Below are positions 30,545 to 39,355 of a stretch of DNA of 39,766 bases, piece after piece (within the stretch, counting starts at the first letter, position 1; each line of letters begins with the position of its first letter). The notes under the pieces are model-generated. The model had not been told where the DNA came from and did not search any database. It worked only from the letters and a program-made list of their open reading frames with translations. This stretch comes from Nonomuraea ceibae (GTDB lineage: Bacteria > Actinomycetota > Actinomycetes > Streptosporangiales > Streptosporangiaceae), in contig NZ_JAHKRO010000085.1 of assembly GCF_019396325.1 (NCBI RefSeq), positions 1 to 39,766 of the forward strand, read 5' to 3'. A program made the translations under genes and the position numbers.

Positions 30545-33505
30545 TCAGGAGAGGAGGCGCGACAGTTCGACGCGTGAGCGTACGCCGAGCTTGGCGAAGA
30601 CGTTGCGGAGGTGGTGGTCGATCGTGCGCGGGCTGAGGAAGAGTTGCGCGGCGACCTCGCGGTTCGTGGCGCCTTCGGCCACCAGGCGGGCGATGCGCAA
30701 CTGCTGTGCGGTGAGCAGCCGCTCGGGGCCGTCGGCCGGCGCGATGGGCACGACGGTCTCGCCCGACGCGCGCAGCTCGGTCCTGGCGCGCTCGCTCCAC
30801 AGGCCCGCGCCGAGGCGCTGGAACGTCTCCAGGGCGCCGTGCAGGTGTTCTCTGGCGGCACCCGGCCGGCGTTCCCTGCGCAGCGCGACCCCGTACAGCA
30901 ACTGCGTGCGCGCCGTCTCGAACGGGCACGCGTGCAGCTCCAGCGCCTCCCTGAACAGCTCGCCGGCCTCGCCGCCGGTGGCGAGCAGCGCCCGGCAGCG
31001 CGCCACGAGCGCGCGCCGGTCGGGGCTGCGCGTGCTGCCCGCCCAGCGGTCGAGCACCCGCAGCGCGGCCGAGGCACGCCTGCGGTCGCCGGTACGGGCT
31101 GCCGCCTCGATGAAGTGCGGGCTGGCCATGACCCGGATGACGACATGATCGTTGCCGCGATGGCCGCGCAGCTTGGCCGCCGCCTCCGCCGGACGTCCGA
31201 TGGCCAGGTCGAGGTGGGCCAGCGCCCAGTTGCCGAGGCTGGTGGCGATGCCGAGACCATGGGATTCGGCCAGGTCCAGCGCGGCGTGGGCGCGTTCGCG
31301 GCAGCCTTGCGCGTCGCCCTGTACGGCGGCGGCGTGGGCCAGCCAGCCGAGGTGACGGGCGGCGGAGTTGAGCTGCCCCGACGCCTGGGCCAGCCGCAGC
31401 CCGTCGGCGGCGTGCGTGGCCACCGACGAGTAACGGCCCAGCCAGAACTCCGCCTGGATCAGCGACTCCAGCAGCTGGGGCACCACGCTGACCGCGCCGC
31501 GCCGGCGTGCGGTGTCGATGGCGCGGGCCGACAGCTCGATGGCCTTGGCGTCCTCGCCGAGCAGCAGGCTCGCCACGCAGGCCCAGACGAGGGTGGTGGG
31601 GTTGCGTACGGCCGGGGCCAGCGCGACGACCCGCCGCAGTGGCCCGGCCGCCGCCCGGTGCCTGCCGCTGAACGTCGCCGCGATCCCCTCCAGATACTCG
31701 AACATGAGCTGCGTGTCCCGGCAGTCGTCGCTGCGCCGCAGGAGTGCGGCTTGGTGGGCGATTGCGTGAAATGTACGGATATCGCCGGACATGTAGCTGG
31801 CTTCGGCGGCATGCAGGAGCGCCTTGACCGCGACCAGCCGGTCACGGTCCACGAGCCGGGCGGCGGCGGCCAGCAGCTTGGCGCTGGCGCTGTCGGCATG
31901 GCCACTGAGCAGCTCCAGCCGCCCGTACATGAGCTCGGCCTCGTCGGTGACCACCGGGCGGTGCAACCCGGCCAGCAGCGACCTGGCCCGGGGGAAGTCG
32001 CCGGACATCCACGCGTGCCGAGCCGCCGCTGCCAGCCATGCCGCCTTGCTCGCCTCGTCGCCGCCGAGCTGCGCGGCCCTCTCGTACGCGAGGGAGGGAG
32101 TGGGGTGACAGTGACCACCACCCGAGCCGCTTGGTCCGTTCGGCCCGCCCGGTTCCTGCGTCGCGTTGTCCGTGGTGGGCTCGTGGATTGTGCCCGGTGT
32201 GTGGCTTTGGCTTGGGGCGTAGATGGGTGGTGGGGCGGGGGCGTACGGGGTGGTGCGGGCGGCGGTGGAGGCGGCGGCGGCCAGGTCGGCGGCGAGTTCG
32301 TCCGGCGGGCCGTCGAGTGCGGCGGCGCGGTGCCAGGCGCCGGGCAGGCCGGTGAGCTGCCTCCCGAGCAGCCGGTGCACCTCCCGGCGGCGGGCCAGCG
32401 GGGCTTCGGCGTACGCGACGGCCCGCAGCGTCTCGTCGGCGAACACGTACCGGTCCCCGTCCGGCCGGATCACCCCCGCCCGCTCGGCCACCGCCAGCAC
32501 GGCGAGTGGGTCCGTGGACCGAACGGGTGCCGCTTCGGCGGGAGGATCGTCGGCGCGCCGGGAGGGAGGCGCCGGGATGGCCACGGGATCGCCCGTCCGG
32601 ACGGCTGACCAGTCGGTGGTTTGGCGCGCTCCCAGGGGCGCGGCCGTGGGGCGAGCGCAAGGCGGGTCCTCTGCGGCCTGGAGGAGGTCGCTGGTGGGGA
32701 GGCCGGGGGCGGCGGCCAGGAGGAGGAGCAGGGCGCGGGCCTCGTCCGGTAAGCCCGCGAGCCGTTCCGCGTGTGCCCGGTGGAGGCGTCCGCCGGGCGG
32801 CAGGGTGTCGGGCGGCGGGGCGAGCCCGGCGAGCTGCGCGGCGGTCAGCGACTCGGCGAGTTCGCGCAGCCCCAGCGGGTTGCCGTGGGCGACCCGTACC
32901 AGACAGGCGCACAAGCCCTCCGAGGCCCGGCCGGACAGCAGGTCCCTGGCCAGCGCGTGGCTCGCGGTGTCGTCCAGCGGTCCGACGGCGAGGACCGGGA
33001 CGTCGTCCGGCACCGGCGGGTCGCCCGGCGTACGGGCTGAGAGGAGGAGCGCGATCCGTTCGCCGGCCAGCCGCCTGGCCGCGAAGCAGACCGCCTCGCG
33101 GCTGGCCCGGTCGAGCAGGTGCACGTCGTCCACGCACACCAGCACCGGCTGCTCGGCGGCGAGCTCGCGCAGGAACTCCAGCACCGCCACCGGCAGGGCC
33201 ACCCCGCCTCCGGCCACCCCGGTGCGCAGGGCCCGCCCGAGCACCCCGGACCGCACCCGATCGGCGACCGGCCGCAGCAGCGCGTCCAGCCCGGACAGCG
33301 GCAGGTGGGCTTCCTGCCGCACCCCGCGCGCCCGCAGCATCGTGAACTCGTTCGCCAGCGAGGCCGCCAGCTCCAGGACGGCGGTCTTGCCGATCCCCGG
33401 CGCCCCCAGCACCGCCAGCGCGCCCCCGTCACCGCCCCGTGCCCCGTCGAGCAGCCGCCGCACCGCTTCCTGTTCGGCGGCACGGCCATACAGCGTGGTG
33501 GACAT
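30545..33505 (-). CDS. LAL-type large LuxR-family regulator with AAA ATPase domain
   Basis: 986 residues from ATG 33505 (MSTTLYGRAAE); the frame can extend to GTG 33568, but homologous proteins begin near LYGR. N-terminal AAA/NACHT-like ATPase: Walker A GAPGIGKT, Walker B VLVCVDDVHLLD. The middle is a TPR-like helical repeat sensor; the end is a LuxR helix-turn-helix (LLTAQQLRIARLVAEGATNREVAAQL then SPRTIDHHLRNVFAKLGV). Two low-complexity insertions stand out: about residues 275-332 (Pro/Arg/Ala) and 418-467 (PYAPAPPPIYAP to SGGGHCHP), not typical of the family. LAL regulators (MalT-like) usually activate nearby catabolic or biosynthetic genes on binding an inducer and ATP. The cutinase gene starts 84 nt after its stop on the same strand. 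Confidence 0.9.
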   Translation of the reverse strand: MSTTLYGRAAEQEAVRRLLDGARGGDGGALAVLGAPGIGKTAVLELAASLANEFTMLRARGVRQEAHLPLSGLDALLRPVADRVRSGVLGRALRTGVAGGGVALPVAVLEFLRELAAEQPVLVCVDDVHLLDRASREAVCFAARRLAGERIALLLSARTPGDPPVPDDVPVLAVGPLDDTASHALARDLLSGRASEGLCACLVRVAHGNPLGLRELAESLTAAQLAGLAPPPDTLPPGGRLHRAHAERLAGLPDEARALLLLLAAAPGLPTSDLLQAAEDPPCARPTAAPLGARQTTDWSAVRTGDPVAIPAPPSRRADDPPAEAAPVRSTDPLAVLAVAERAGVIRPDGDRYVFADETLRAVAYAEAPLARRREVHRLLGRQLTGLPGAWHRAAALDGPPDELAADLAAAASTAARTTPYAPAPPPIYAPSQSHTPGTIHEPTTDNATQEPGGPNGPSGSGGGHCHPTPSLAYERAAQLGGDEASKAAWLAAAARHAWMSGDFPRARSLLAGLHRPVVTDEAELMYGRLELLSGHADSASAKLLAAAARLVDRDRLVAVKALLHAAEASYMSGDIRTFHAIAHQAALLRRSDDCRDTQLMFEYLEGIAATFSGRHRAAAGPLRRVVALAPAVRNPTTLVWACVASLLLGEDAKAIELSARAIDTARRRGAVSVVPQLLESLIQAEFWLGRYSSVATHAADGLRLAQASGQLNSAARHLGWLAHAAAVQGDAQGCRERAHAALDLAESHGLGIATSLGNWALAHLDLAIGRPAEAAAKLRGHRGNDHVVIRVMASPHFIEAAARTGDRRRASAALRVLDRWAGSTRSPDRRALVARCRALLATGGEAGELFREALELHACPFETARTQLLYGVALRRERRPGAAREHLHGALETFQRLGAGLWSERARTELRASGETVVPIAPADGPERLLTAQQLRIARLVAEGATNREVAAQLFLSPRTIDHHLRNVFAKLGVRSRVELSRLLS

Positions 33506-33586
33506 GACCAGAGTGTTACTCGGGTGTGTCAAGCGATAAAGGGCCCCCTGTAAGGCAGGCGATTTCACCGATTCGCCCAGAAAGAT

Positions 33587-33615
33587 ATAGCACCAGCTAT
33601 TATAGTTCCAGCTAT
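33587..33615 (+). promoter_or_regulatory. Two tandem 15-bp operator-like repeats before the AAA ATPase gene
   Basis: ATAG-NN-CCAGCTAT occurs at 33587-33600 and 33602-33615, a 15-nt period. The first copy is itself a perfect dyad (ATAGC / GCTAT around ACCA); the second keeps ATAG-N6-CTAT. It lies in an AT-rich patch (33581-33624) just 9 nt before the ATG, where no ribosome site is visible. TATAGT at 33601-33606 could be a -10 element. Likely autoregulatory operator. Confidence 0.55.
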
Positions 33616-33624
33616 GATAATCAT

Positions 33625-35097
33625 ATGAGCCTCAAGAAGCCCAAGCGGCTGTACGGCCGGGACTTCGAGTGGGAGGAGCTGGCCGACTTCGTCGCGGCGC
33701 CGTCCCCTGGTGCCACCTTGGGCCTGGTCTACGGACGTCGCAGGCAAGGAAAGACGCTCATGCTCGAGCTGCTGGCGCGGGAGACGGGCGGCATGCTCTT
33801 CGGCGCCACCCAGCAGAGCGAGGCGCAGAACCTCGCCGACCTCGGCGCCGCCTACGCCGAACATCGCAACCTCAGGCAACCGGTCGTCTTCACGAACTGG
33901 CGTGAGGCGCTGGACGAGCTCCTTCGCCTCGGGGAAGAGCGGGCGGTGCCTGTGATCATCGACGAGTTCCCCTACCTCGTGTCCGCCACACCGGCCCTGC
34001 CCTCCTACCTCCAGCAGGCCCTGAGCCCGCTCGGCCATGCACGGGAGCGCACGTCCACCCGACTGATCCTGTGCGGCAGCGCTCTCACCACCATGGCCCA
34101 GCTGCTCGGCGGCGGAGCCCCGCTCCGGGGGCGTGCGGTGCTCGAACTGGTGGTAAAGCCTTTCGGGTTCCGCGACGCGAGCGCGTTCTGGGGGCTCCAA
34201 CACGACCCGGAGCTGGCGTTCAGGGTGAACGCGCTCGTCGGCGGCACGCCCGCCTATCTGGAGATGTGCGCCGGATCGGGACCTGCCGACCTCGCCGGGT
34301 TCGACCAGTGGGTGGGGCGACGGCTGCTGAATCCCGCGTCGGCGATGTTCCGCGAGGGCGGGCTGGTGCTCCGTGAGGAGCCCTCCATCTCGGACCCCAC
34401 CTCCTACGCCGCCACGCTGGCCGCCATCAGCGCCGGCAACCACCGCCGTGGTGAGATCGCGGCCGCGATGGGCCGGCCCGCCGCCGCCATCGCGCATCTG
34501 CTGTCCGGGTTGACCGACATCGGGCTGCTGGAACGGATCGATGACGCCCTGCGTGCCAAGCGCAGCGTGTTCCGGATCGCCGAGCCGGTCGTACGGTTGC
34601 ACAACCTCATCACGCAACGACACGAGCCCCAGCTGGTCATCGGTCAGGCGGAGCGCGTCTGGCAGTCGAACGCCGACACCGTGGCAGCCAAGATCTACGG
34701 CCCCCATTTCGAGGACCTGGCCCGGGAATGGTGCTTCCGACACGCGTCGCAGGACACGCTCGGCGGCTTCGCGACGGCGGTGCGCCCCAGCGAGATCGCC
34801 TGCCCGCAGCATCGCCGTGGACACGAGCTGGACCTGGTCGTCAGCGAGACGAACTCGTTCGCGTCCGATCGCGTCATCGCCATCGGCGAGGCGAAGAGCA
34901 CGCTCGCGCCCATGGACGTGCCCCAGCTTCAGCGGCTCGAGCACCTACGCGCTTTGCTCCCTGACGCGCGCGTCGACGGCCCGCCCAAGCTGCTGCTGTT
35001 CGCGCGATCCGGTTTCAGCGGCGAACTGGTGCGCGCCGCCGAGGGCCGGCACGATGTCGAGCTCGTGGACCTCGCCAGGATGTATTCAGGACATTGA
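33625..35097 (+). CDS. Archaeal-type AAA ATPase with C-terminal PD-(D/E)XK-like (DUF234) domain
   Basis: 490 residues. N-terminal P-loop ATPase of the ATPase_2 type: Walker A GRRRQGKT at 37-44, Walker B VPVIIDEFPYLV (D113, E114), then a sensor-like LILCGSALTTMAQLL and a winged-helix-like middle (HRRGEIAAAMGRPAAAIAHLLSGL). The C-terminus has FEDLAREW, D403 in HELDLVV, and E422-A-K424 in IGEAKST, the D...ExK arrangement of restriction-endonuclease folds, which DUF234 is known to share. ATG 33625 is used; upstream starts would translate the operator repeats. No ribosome site, so a leaderless message is likely. Families like this are patchily distributed and often transferred; codon use here looks less GC-extreme than its neighbours. 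Function unknown; defence or mobile-element control is only a guess. Confidence 0.85.
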   Translation: MSLKKPKRLYGRDFEWEELADFVAAPSPGATLGLVYGRRRQGKTLMLELLARETGGMLFGATQQSEAQNLADLGAAYAEHRNLRQPVVFTNWREALDELLRLGEERAVPVIIDEFPYLVSATPALPSYLQQALSPLGHARERTSTRLILCGSALTTMAQLLGGGAPLRGRAVLELVVKPFGFRDASAFWGLQHDPELAFRVNALVGGTPAYLEMCAGSGPADLAGFDQWVGRRLLNPASAMFREGGLVLREEPSISDPTSYAATLAAISAGNHRRGEIAAAMGRPAAAIAHLLSGLTDIGLLERIDDALRAKRSVFRIAEPVVRLHNLITQRHEPQLVIGQAERVWQSNADTVAAKIYGPHFEDLAREWCFRHASQDTLGGFATAVRPSEIACPQHRRGHELDLVVSETNSFASDRVIAIGEAKSTLAPMDVPQLQRLEHLRALLPDARVDGPPKLLLFARSGFSGELVRAAEGRHDVELVDLARMYSGH

Positions 35098-35112
35098 GTC
35101 AGATACGCAGCG

Positions 35113-35736
35113 TCAGGCGAACGTCCAGGCGCTGGTGGTCTCGATGCGGTGGCGCCAGAGTTTCTCGCCCTCGCCGCCCGGTTCCCAGCGGGCGGTGAAG
35201 TCGAGCAGTGACCGGCAGCGGGCCAGCATGTACGCGTGCCGGTCGGGCCACGGCGGCACGGGTCCGCCGTAGGCGTCGAAGAAGTGACGCAGGTGCGGCA
35301 CGTGCTCCGGGTGATGCGATCGGACAATCCACTCACACCACGCCAGATCCTCCACCGGGCGGCCGGGATGCGCCCACTCCCAGTCGAGGATCGCCGCCGT
35401 CTCGAACGTCGCCGGGTCGAACAGCATGTTCTGCGGCCCGTAGTCGCCGTGCACCAGGCCCAGCCGGTGCAGCCGCGCCAGCGTGCGCCCGCACTCCGCC
35501 AGCACCTCCGCCGCCTGGCCCTCGTCGAGCAGGTCCTGGCCGTGCGCACCCGGCACGAACTGCATGCTCAGGCTCGTCTCGGTGACGGAATGCAGGCGCG
35601 GCACCGGCAGCCGCCCGCGCAGCCGCCGCAGGAACCGGCTCTCCGTCCCGAGCCTGATCCGCGCGTCGGGACCCTGGTAACACTTGACGACCAGGGCGCC
35701 GTCTCCGACCGTGCTGTTGGTGTAGCCGTGCTCCAC
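35113..35736 (-). CDS. Aminoglycoside phosphotransferase (APH)-family kinase
   Basis: 207 residues. Kinase-fold motifs: catalytic loop LVHGDYGPQNMLF (Asp base and Asn) and the metal-binding ILDWEWAHPG. An ATP-lobe Lys appears in ALVVKCYQG. The length is short for an APH enzyme (about 260-300), and the N-terminal lobe is compact. GTG 35736 is used; TTG 35742 is possible. Substrate may be an aminoglycoside, a sugar alcohol, choline or a protein; small actinobacterial members are mostly uncharacterised. It converges on the AAA ATPase gene with 15 nt between stops and diverges from the ABC exporter. Confidence 0.85.
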   Translation of the reverse strand: MEHGYTNSTVGDGALVVKCYQGPDARIRLGTESRFLRRLRGRLPVPRLHSVTETSLSMQFVPGAHGQDLLDEGQAAEVLAECGRTLARLHRLGLVHGDYGPQNMLFDPATFETAAILDWEWAHPGRPVEDLAWCEWIVRSHHPEHVPHLRHFFDAYGGPVPPWPDRHAYMLARCRSLLDFTARWEPGGEGEKLWRHRIETTSAWTFA

Positions 35737-35809
35737 AGCCAACGATTCTGGCGCACTCCCGGGCGCGCGTCAGCCCTGGAAAAATGGATTGCTGGAGCGG
35801 CAACGACTT

Positions 35810-35823
35810 TGTCAACCTTGACA
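35810..35823. promoter_or_regulatory. Perfect palindrome just upstream of the ABC exporter start
   Basis: TGTCAA-CC-TTGACA is an exact 6-bp dyad with a 2-bp centre, ending 4 nt before the ATG at 35828. The TTGTCAA/TTGACA pattern resembles MarR-family operators. Binding here would block the promoter or translation start. No ribosome site is visible between it and the ATG. Confidence 0.55.
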
Positions 35824-35827
35824 GGCT

Positions 35828-37516
35828 ATGCGCTCCCTTCCCGAAGCCGATCCCGGCGTGCCCGACATCCGAAGCCCGCTGCGCTACCTCTGGTGGAACG
35901 CCCGTCGCCAGGGCCGTCAGCTGCTGGCCGGCATCGGGTTCGCCACGCTGTGGTGGCTCGTGCAGTCGCTCGTGCCCGCCGTGCTCGGCAAGGGCATCGA
36001 CGCCGTCACGGCCAAGGACACCCGCGCGCTGCTGACCTGGTCGGGAGTGCTGCTGGCGCTCGGGCTGGTGCAGGCGTTCAGCGGGATCATGCGGCACCGG
36101 TTCGCCGTCTACAACTGGCTGGCCGCCGCCTACCGCACCGTCCAGCTCACCACCCGGCAGGCGGCCAGGCTCGGCGCCACCCTGCCCAAGCGGCTGTCGA
36201 CCGGCGAGGTGGTCAGCGTCGGCAACTCCGACATCGCGCACATCGGCAGCTCCATGGACATCCTGCTGCGCGGCACCGGCGCCGTCGTGGCGATCGTCAC
36301 CGTGACGGTGATCCTCATCTCCACCTCGCTGCCGCTCGGCCTGCTCGTGCTGGTCGGCGTGCCCGTTATGGCGGGCGCCGTCGCGCCGCTGCTCAAGCCC
36401 CTGCACAGGCGGCAGCACCGGCAGCGCGACCTGACCGGCGACCTGTCCACCCGGGCGGCCGACATCGTGGCCGGGCTGCGGGTGCTGCGCGGCATCGGCG
36501 GCGAGCGGGTGTTCGCCGAGCGCTACCGCGAGGAGTCACAGCGGGCGCGCCACGCCGGCGTCTCCGTCGCGCGCGTCGAGTCGCTGCTCGAAGGCGCCCA
36601 GATCCTGCTGCCCGGCCTGCTCATCGCGCTCGTCACCGGCGTCGGCGCGTCCTTCGCGCTGTCCGGCCAGATCTCCGTCGGCCAGCTCGTCGCCTTCTAC
36701 ACCTACGCGGTGTTCCTCATCGGGCCGATGCGCACGCTCACCGAGGCGGCAGACAAGCTGACCAAGGGCCACGTCGCCGCCCGCCGCGTGGTCCGCATCC
36801 TGTCGATCGAACCCGAGGTGACCGGCGGCTCCGGCGCCAGCGCGGGCGGCGTGCTGCGCGACTCCTACAGCGGCGTCACCGTACAGCCCGGCAGGCTGAC
36901 CGCCCTGGCCGCGAGCAGCCCCGAGGACGCCGCCGCCATCGCCGACCGCCTCGGCCGCTACTCCGACGGCGACGTCACCTTCGGCCCCGCCGAGCTCGCC
37001 ACGCTGCCCCTCGACGAGGTACGTGAGCGCATCCTGGTCGCCGACAACGGCGCCCGCCTGTTCACCGGCCCGCTGCGCGACGAGCTCGACGTACGCGGCG
37101 GCGCCTCCGCCGAACGCGTCCGCCAGGCCCTGCACGACGCCTGCGCCGAGGACATCGTCGAGGCGCTGCCCGACGGGCTCGACGCCGAGGTGGCCGAGGC
37201 CGGGCGCGAATTCTCCGGCGGTCAGCAGCAGCGGCTCCGGCTCGCCCGCGCGCTGATCGCCGACCCGGAGGTGCTGATCCTCGTCGAGCCGACCAGCGCC
37301 GTCGACGCCCACAGCGAGGCCCGCATCGCCCAGCGTCTCGCCGACGCCCGCGCCGGCAAGACCACGCTCATCTGCACCACCAGCCCGCTCGTGCTCGACC
37401 GTACCGACCACGTCTTCTACGTCGAGGACGGTCGCGTACGAGCCGAAGGAGCCCACCGCGACCTGCTGGCCACCGCGCCCGCCTACGCCGCGACCGTCAC
37501 CCGAGGGGAGGACTGA
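35828..37516 (+). CDS. ABC exporter half-transporter with degenerate ATP site (subunit 1)
   Basis: 562 residues. Six-helix exporter membrane domain (about residues 35-310) and one nucleotide-binding domain (about 335-560). The NBD lacks a usable Walker A: where GPSGSGKST should be, residues 355-366 read PGRLTALAASSP. Walker B is ILVEPTS (V486 in place of Asp), and the H-loop His is S519 (CTTSP). The signature FSGGQQQR (about 462-469) and D-loop SAVD are intact. It therefore cannot bind and hydrolyse ATP in its own P-loop but supplies a good signature to its partner. It lies 4 nt before the second half, clearly a heterodimer. Substrate unknown; a peptide or drug exporter is plausible. Confidence 0.9.
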   Translation: MRSLPEADPGVPDIRSPLRYLWWNARRQGRQLLAGIGFATLWWLVQSLVPAVLGKGIDAVTAKDTRALLTWSGVLLALGLVQAFSGIMRHRFAVYNWLAAAYRTVQLTTRQAARLGATLPKRLSTGEVVSVGNSDIAHIGSSMDILLRGTGAVVAIVTVTVILISTSLPLGLLVLVGVPVMAGAVAPLLKPLHRRQHRQRDLTGDLSTRAADIVAGLRVLRGIGGERVFAERYREESQRARHAGVSVARVESLLEGAQILLPGLLIALVTGVGASFALSGQISVGQLVAFYTYAVFLIGPMRTLTEAADKLTKGHVAARRVVRILSIEPEVTGGSGASAGGVLRDSYSGVTVQPGRLTALAASSPEDAAAIADRLGRYSDGDVTFGPAELATLPLDEVRERILVADNGARLFTGPLRDELDVRGGASAERVRQALHDACAEDIVEALPDGLDAEVAEAGREFSGGQQQRLRLARALIADPEVLILVEPTSAVDAHSEARIAQRLADARAGKTTLICTTSPLVLDRTDHVFYVEDGRVRAEGAHRDLLATAPAYAATVTRGED

Positions 37517-37520
37517 CGAG

Positions 37521-39281
37521 ATGGCCCGCGAGATCCTGCCCGTCGCCGATCAGAAACAGGTGCGCGCCTACGCGCGGCGGCTCACGCTGAAGTACCCGCG
37601 CCAGCTCGCCGGCGCGCTCGGCCTGCACGGGCTCGCCGCCGTCGCGGGTCTGGCCGTGCCGTGGCTGCTCGGCAATCTCGTACGTGACGTCGAGACGGGC
37701 GCCGAGGTCAACGCGTTCCTGGTCGCCGCCGGCATCGCCGGATTCCTGCTGCTGCAGGGGACGCTGGTGCGCTATGCCGTGCTCGCCTCGTCCAAGCTCG
37801 GCGAGAAGGTCCTGGCCGAGCTGCGCGAGGAGTTCGTCGACCAGGTGCTCGCGCTGCCGCTCTCCACGGTCGAACGGGCTGGCGCCGGCGACCTGCTCAC
37901 CCGTACGTCCCGCGACGTCGACTCCCTGTCCAGGACCGTACGGCACGCCGTGCCCGAGACGTTGATCGCGGTCGTCACGTTCACGATCACCATCGGCGCG
38001 ATGCTGCTCGTCGGGCCGCTGCTCATGCTGCCCATGCTGGTCGCGGCGCCGCTCCTCTACTTCAGCACCCGCTGGTACCTGAAGCGGGCCCGTGACGGCT
38101 ACCTGCGGGAGAACGCCGCATATGCCGACATGACCGAAGGGCTGGCCGAAACTGTCGAGGGCGCCCGTGCCATCGAGGCCCTCGGCCTCCAGCAGCGCCG
38201 CCGCGAACGCACCGACCGCGACATCAGCCGCTCCTTCGCCGCCGAACGCTACACGCTGCGCCTGCGCGTCATCTGGTTCCCCTCCGTCGAGCTCGGCTAC
38301 GTCGTCCCCGTCGTGGCCGCGCTGCTGTGCGGCGGCCTCTTCTACAGCTCGGGCTGGGTCACGCTCGCCCAGGTCACCGCCGCCACCCTCTACGCCCAGC
38401 AGCTCATCGACCCGCTCGACCGGTTCCTCATGTGGATCGACGAGCTCCAGGTCGGCGGGGCCGCCATGGCGCGGCTGCTCGGCGTCGCCAACGTGCCCGA
38501 CGACCGGCAGCCCAGCGACGCCCGCCCCACCGGCGAACTGCTGGAAGCCGACGACATCCGCTACGCCTACCGGCCCGGCCGCGACGTGCTCCACGGCGTG
38601 TCGCTGACCGTGCGGCCCGGCGAACGGCTGGCGATGGTCGGCCCGTCCGGCGCCGGCAAGTCCACCCTCGGCCGGCTGCTCGCCGGCATCCACGGCCCCC
38701 GCACCGGCGCCGTCACCGTCGGCGGCGTGCCGCTCGTCGACCTGCCCCTGGACGCCCTGCGCGGCCACGTCGCGCTCGTCACCCAGGAACACCACGTCTT
38801 CAAGGGCACGCTGCGCGACAACCTGCTGATCGCCCGGCCCGAGGCCGACGACGACGCCGTACGCGACGCGCTCGTGGCCGTCGACGCGCTCGACTGGGTG
38901 CTCGCCCTGCCCGACGGCCTCGACACCGTCGTCGGCTCCGGCGGCCTCGACGTCTCCCCGGCCCACGCCCAGCAGCTCGCGCTGGCCCGCCTCGTGCTCG
39001 CCGACCCGCACACGCTCGTCCTGGACGAGGCCACCTCGCTCATCGACCCGCGCGCCGCCCGGCACCTCGAACGCTCCCTCGCGGCCGTCCTCGACGGCCG
39101 CACCGTCATCGCCATCGCCCACCGCCTCTACACCGCCCACGACGCCGACCGGGTCGCCGTCGTCGAGGACGGCCGCATCAGCGAGCTCGGCTCCCACGAC
39201 GAGCTCGTCGCCGAAGGCGGCTCCTACGCGGCACTGTGGCAGAGCTGGCACAGCACCCCGACCACCACCACCCGCTCCTGA
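37521..39281 (+). CDS. ABC exporter half-transporter with intact P-loop and altered signature (subunit 2)
   Basis: 586 residues. Membrane domain (about 30-320) with exporter coupling-helix features, NBD about 345-575. Walker A GPSGAGKST at 374-382 (K380), Q-loop VTQEHHVF, Walker B TLVLDEATS (D502, E503) and H-loop H534 (IAHR) are all canonical. The signature that should read LSGGQ is V478-S-P-A-H482, so SGGQ has become SPAH. Together with subunit 1 this gives one complete ATP site (its P-loop with the partner's signature) and one site broken on both faces. It ends with a Thr-rich tail. Confidence 0.93.
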   Translation: MAREILPVADQKQVRAYARRLTLKYPRQLAGALGLHGLAAVAGLAVPWLLGNLVRDVETGAEVNAFLVAAGIAGFLLLQGTLVRYAVLASSKLGEKVLAELREEFVDQVLALPLSTVERAGAGDLLTRTSRDVDSLSRTVRHAVPETLIAVVTFTITIGAMLLVGPLLMLPMLVAAPLLYFSTRWYLKRARDGYLRENAAYADMTEGLAETVEGARAIEALGLQQRRRERTDRDISRSFAAERYTLRLRVIWFPSVELGYVVPVVAALLCGGLFYSSGWVTLAQVTAATLYAQQLIDPLDRFLMWIDELQVGGAAMARLLGVANVPDDRQPSDARPTGELLEADDIRYAYRPGRDVLHGVSLTVRPGERLAMVGPSGAGKSTLGRLLAGIHGPRTGAVTVGGVPLVDLPLDALRGHVALVTQEHHVFKGTLRDNLLIARPEADDDAVRDALVAVDALDWVLALPDGLDTVVGSGGLDVSPAHAQQLALARLVLADPHTLVLDEATSLIDPRAARHLERSLAAVLDGRTVIAIAHRLYTAHDADRVAVVEDGRISELGSHDELVAEGGSYAALWQSWHSTPTTTTRS

Positions 39282-39355
39282 CCAGCGATAAAGCGAAAGC
39301 AAAGCGGCCCTCGCTACCGTCGGCGCCGTCGATCCGACGAATGACGGGGGCAGAC

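Noticed and set aside
29262..30929. 555-codon minus-strand frame over the cutinase and repeats
   Set aside because: Out of frame with the cutinase and runs through intergenic repeats; composition is noise.
37521..39281. Second exporter half as an inactive pseudogene because of its missing signature
   Set aside because: All other ATPase motifs are intact and the loss is complementary to its partner, so it is better read as functional asymmetry.
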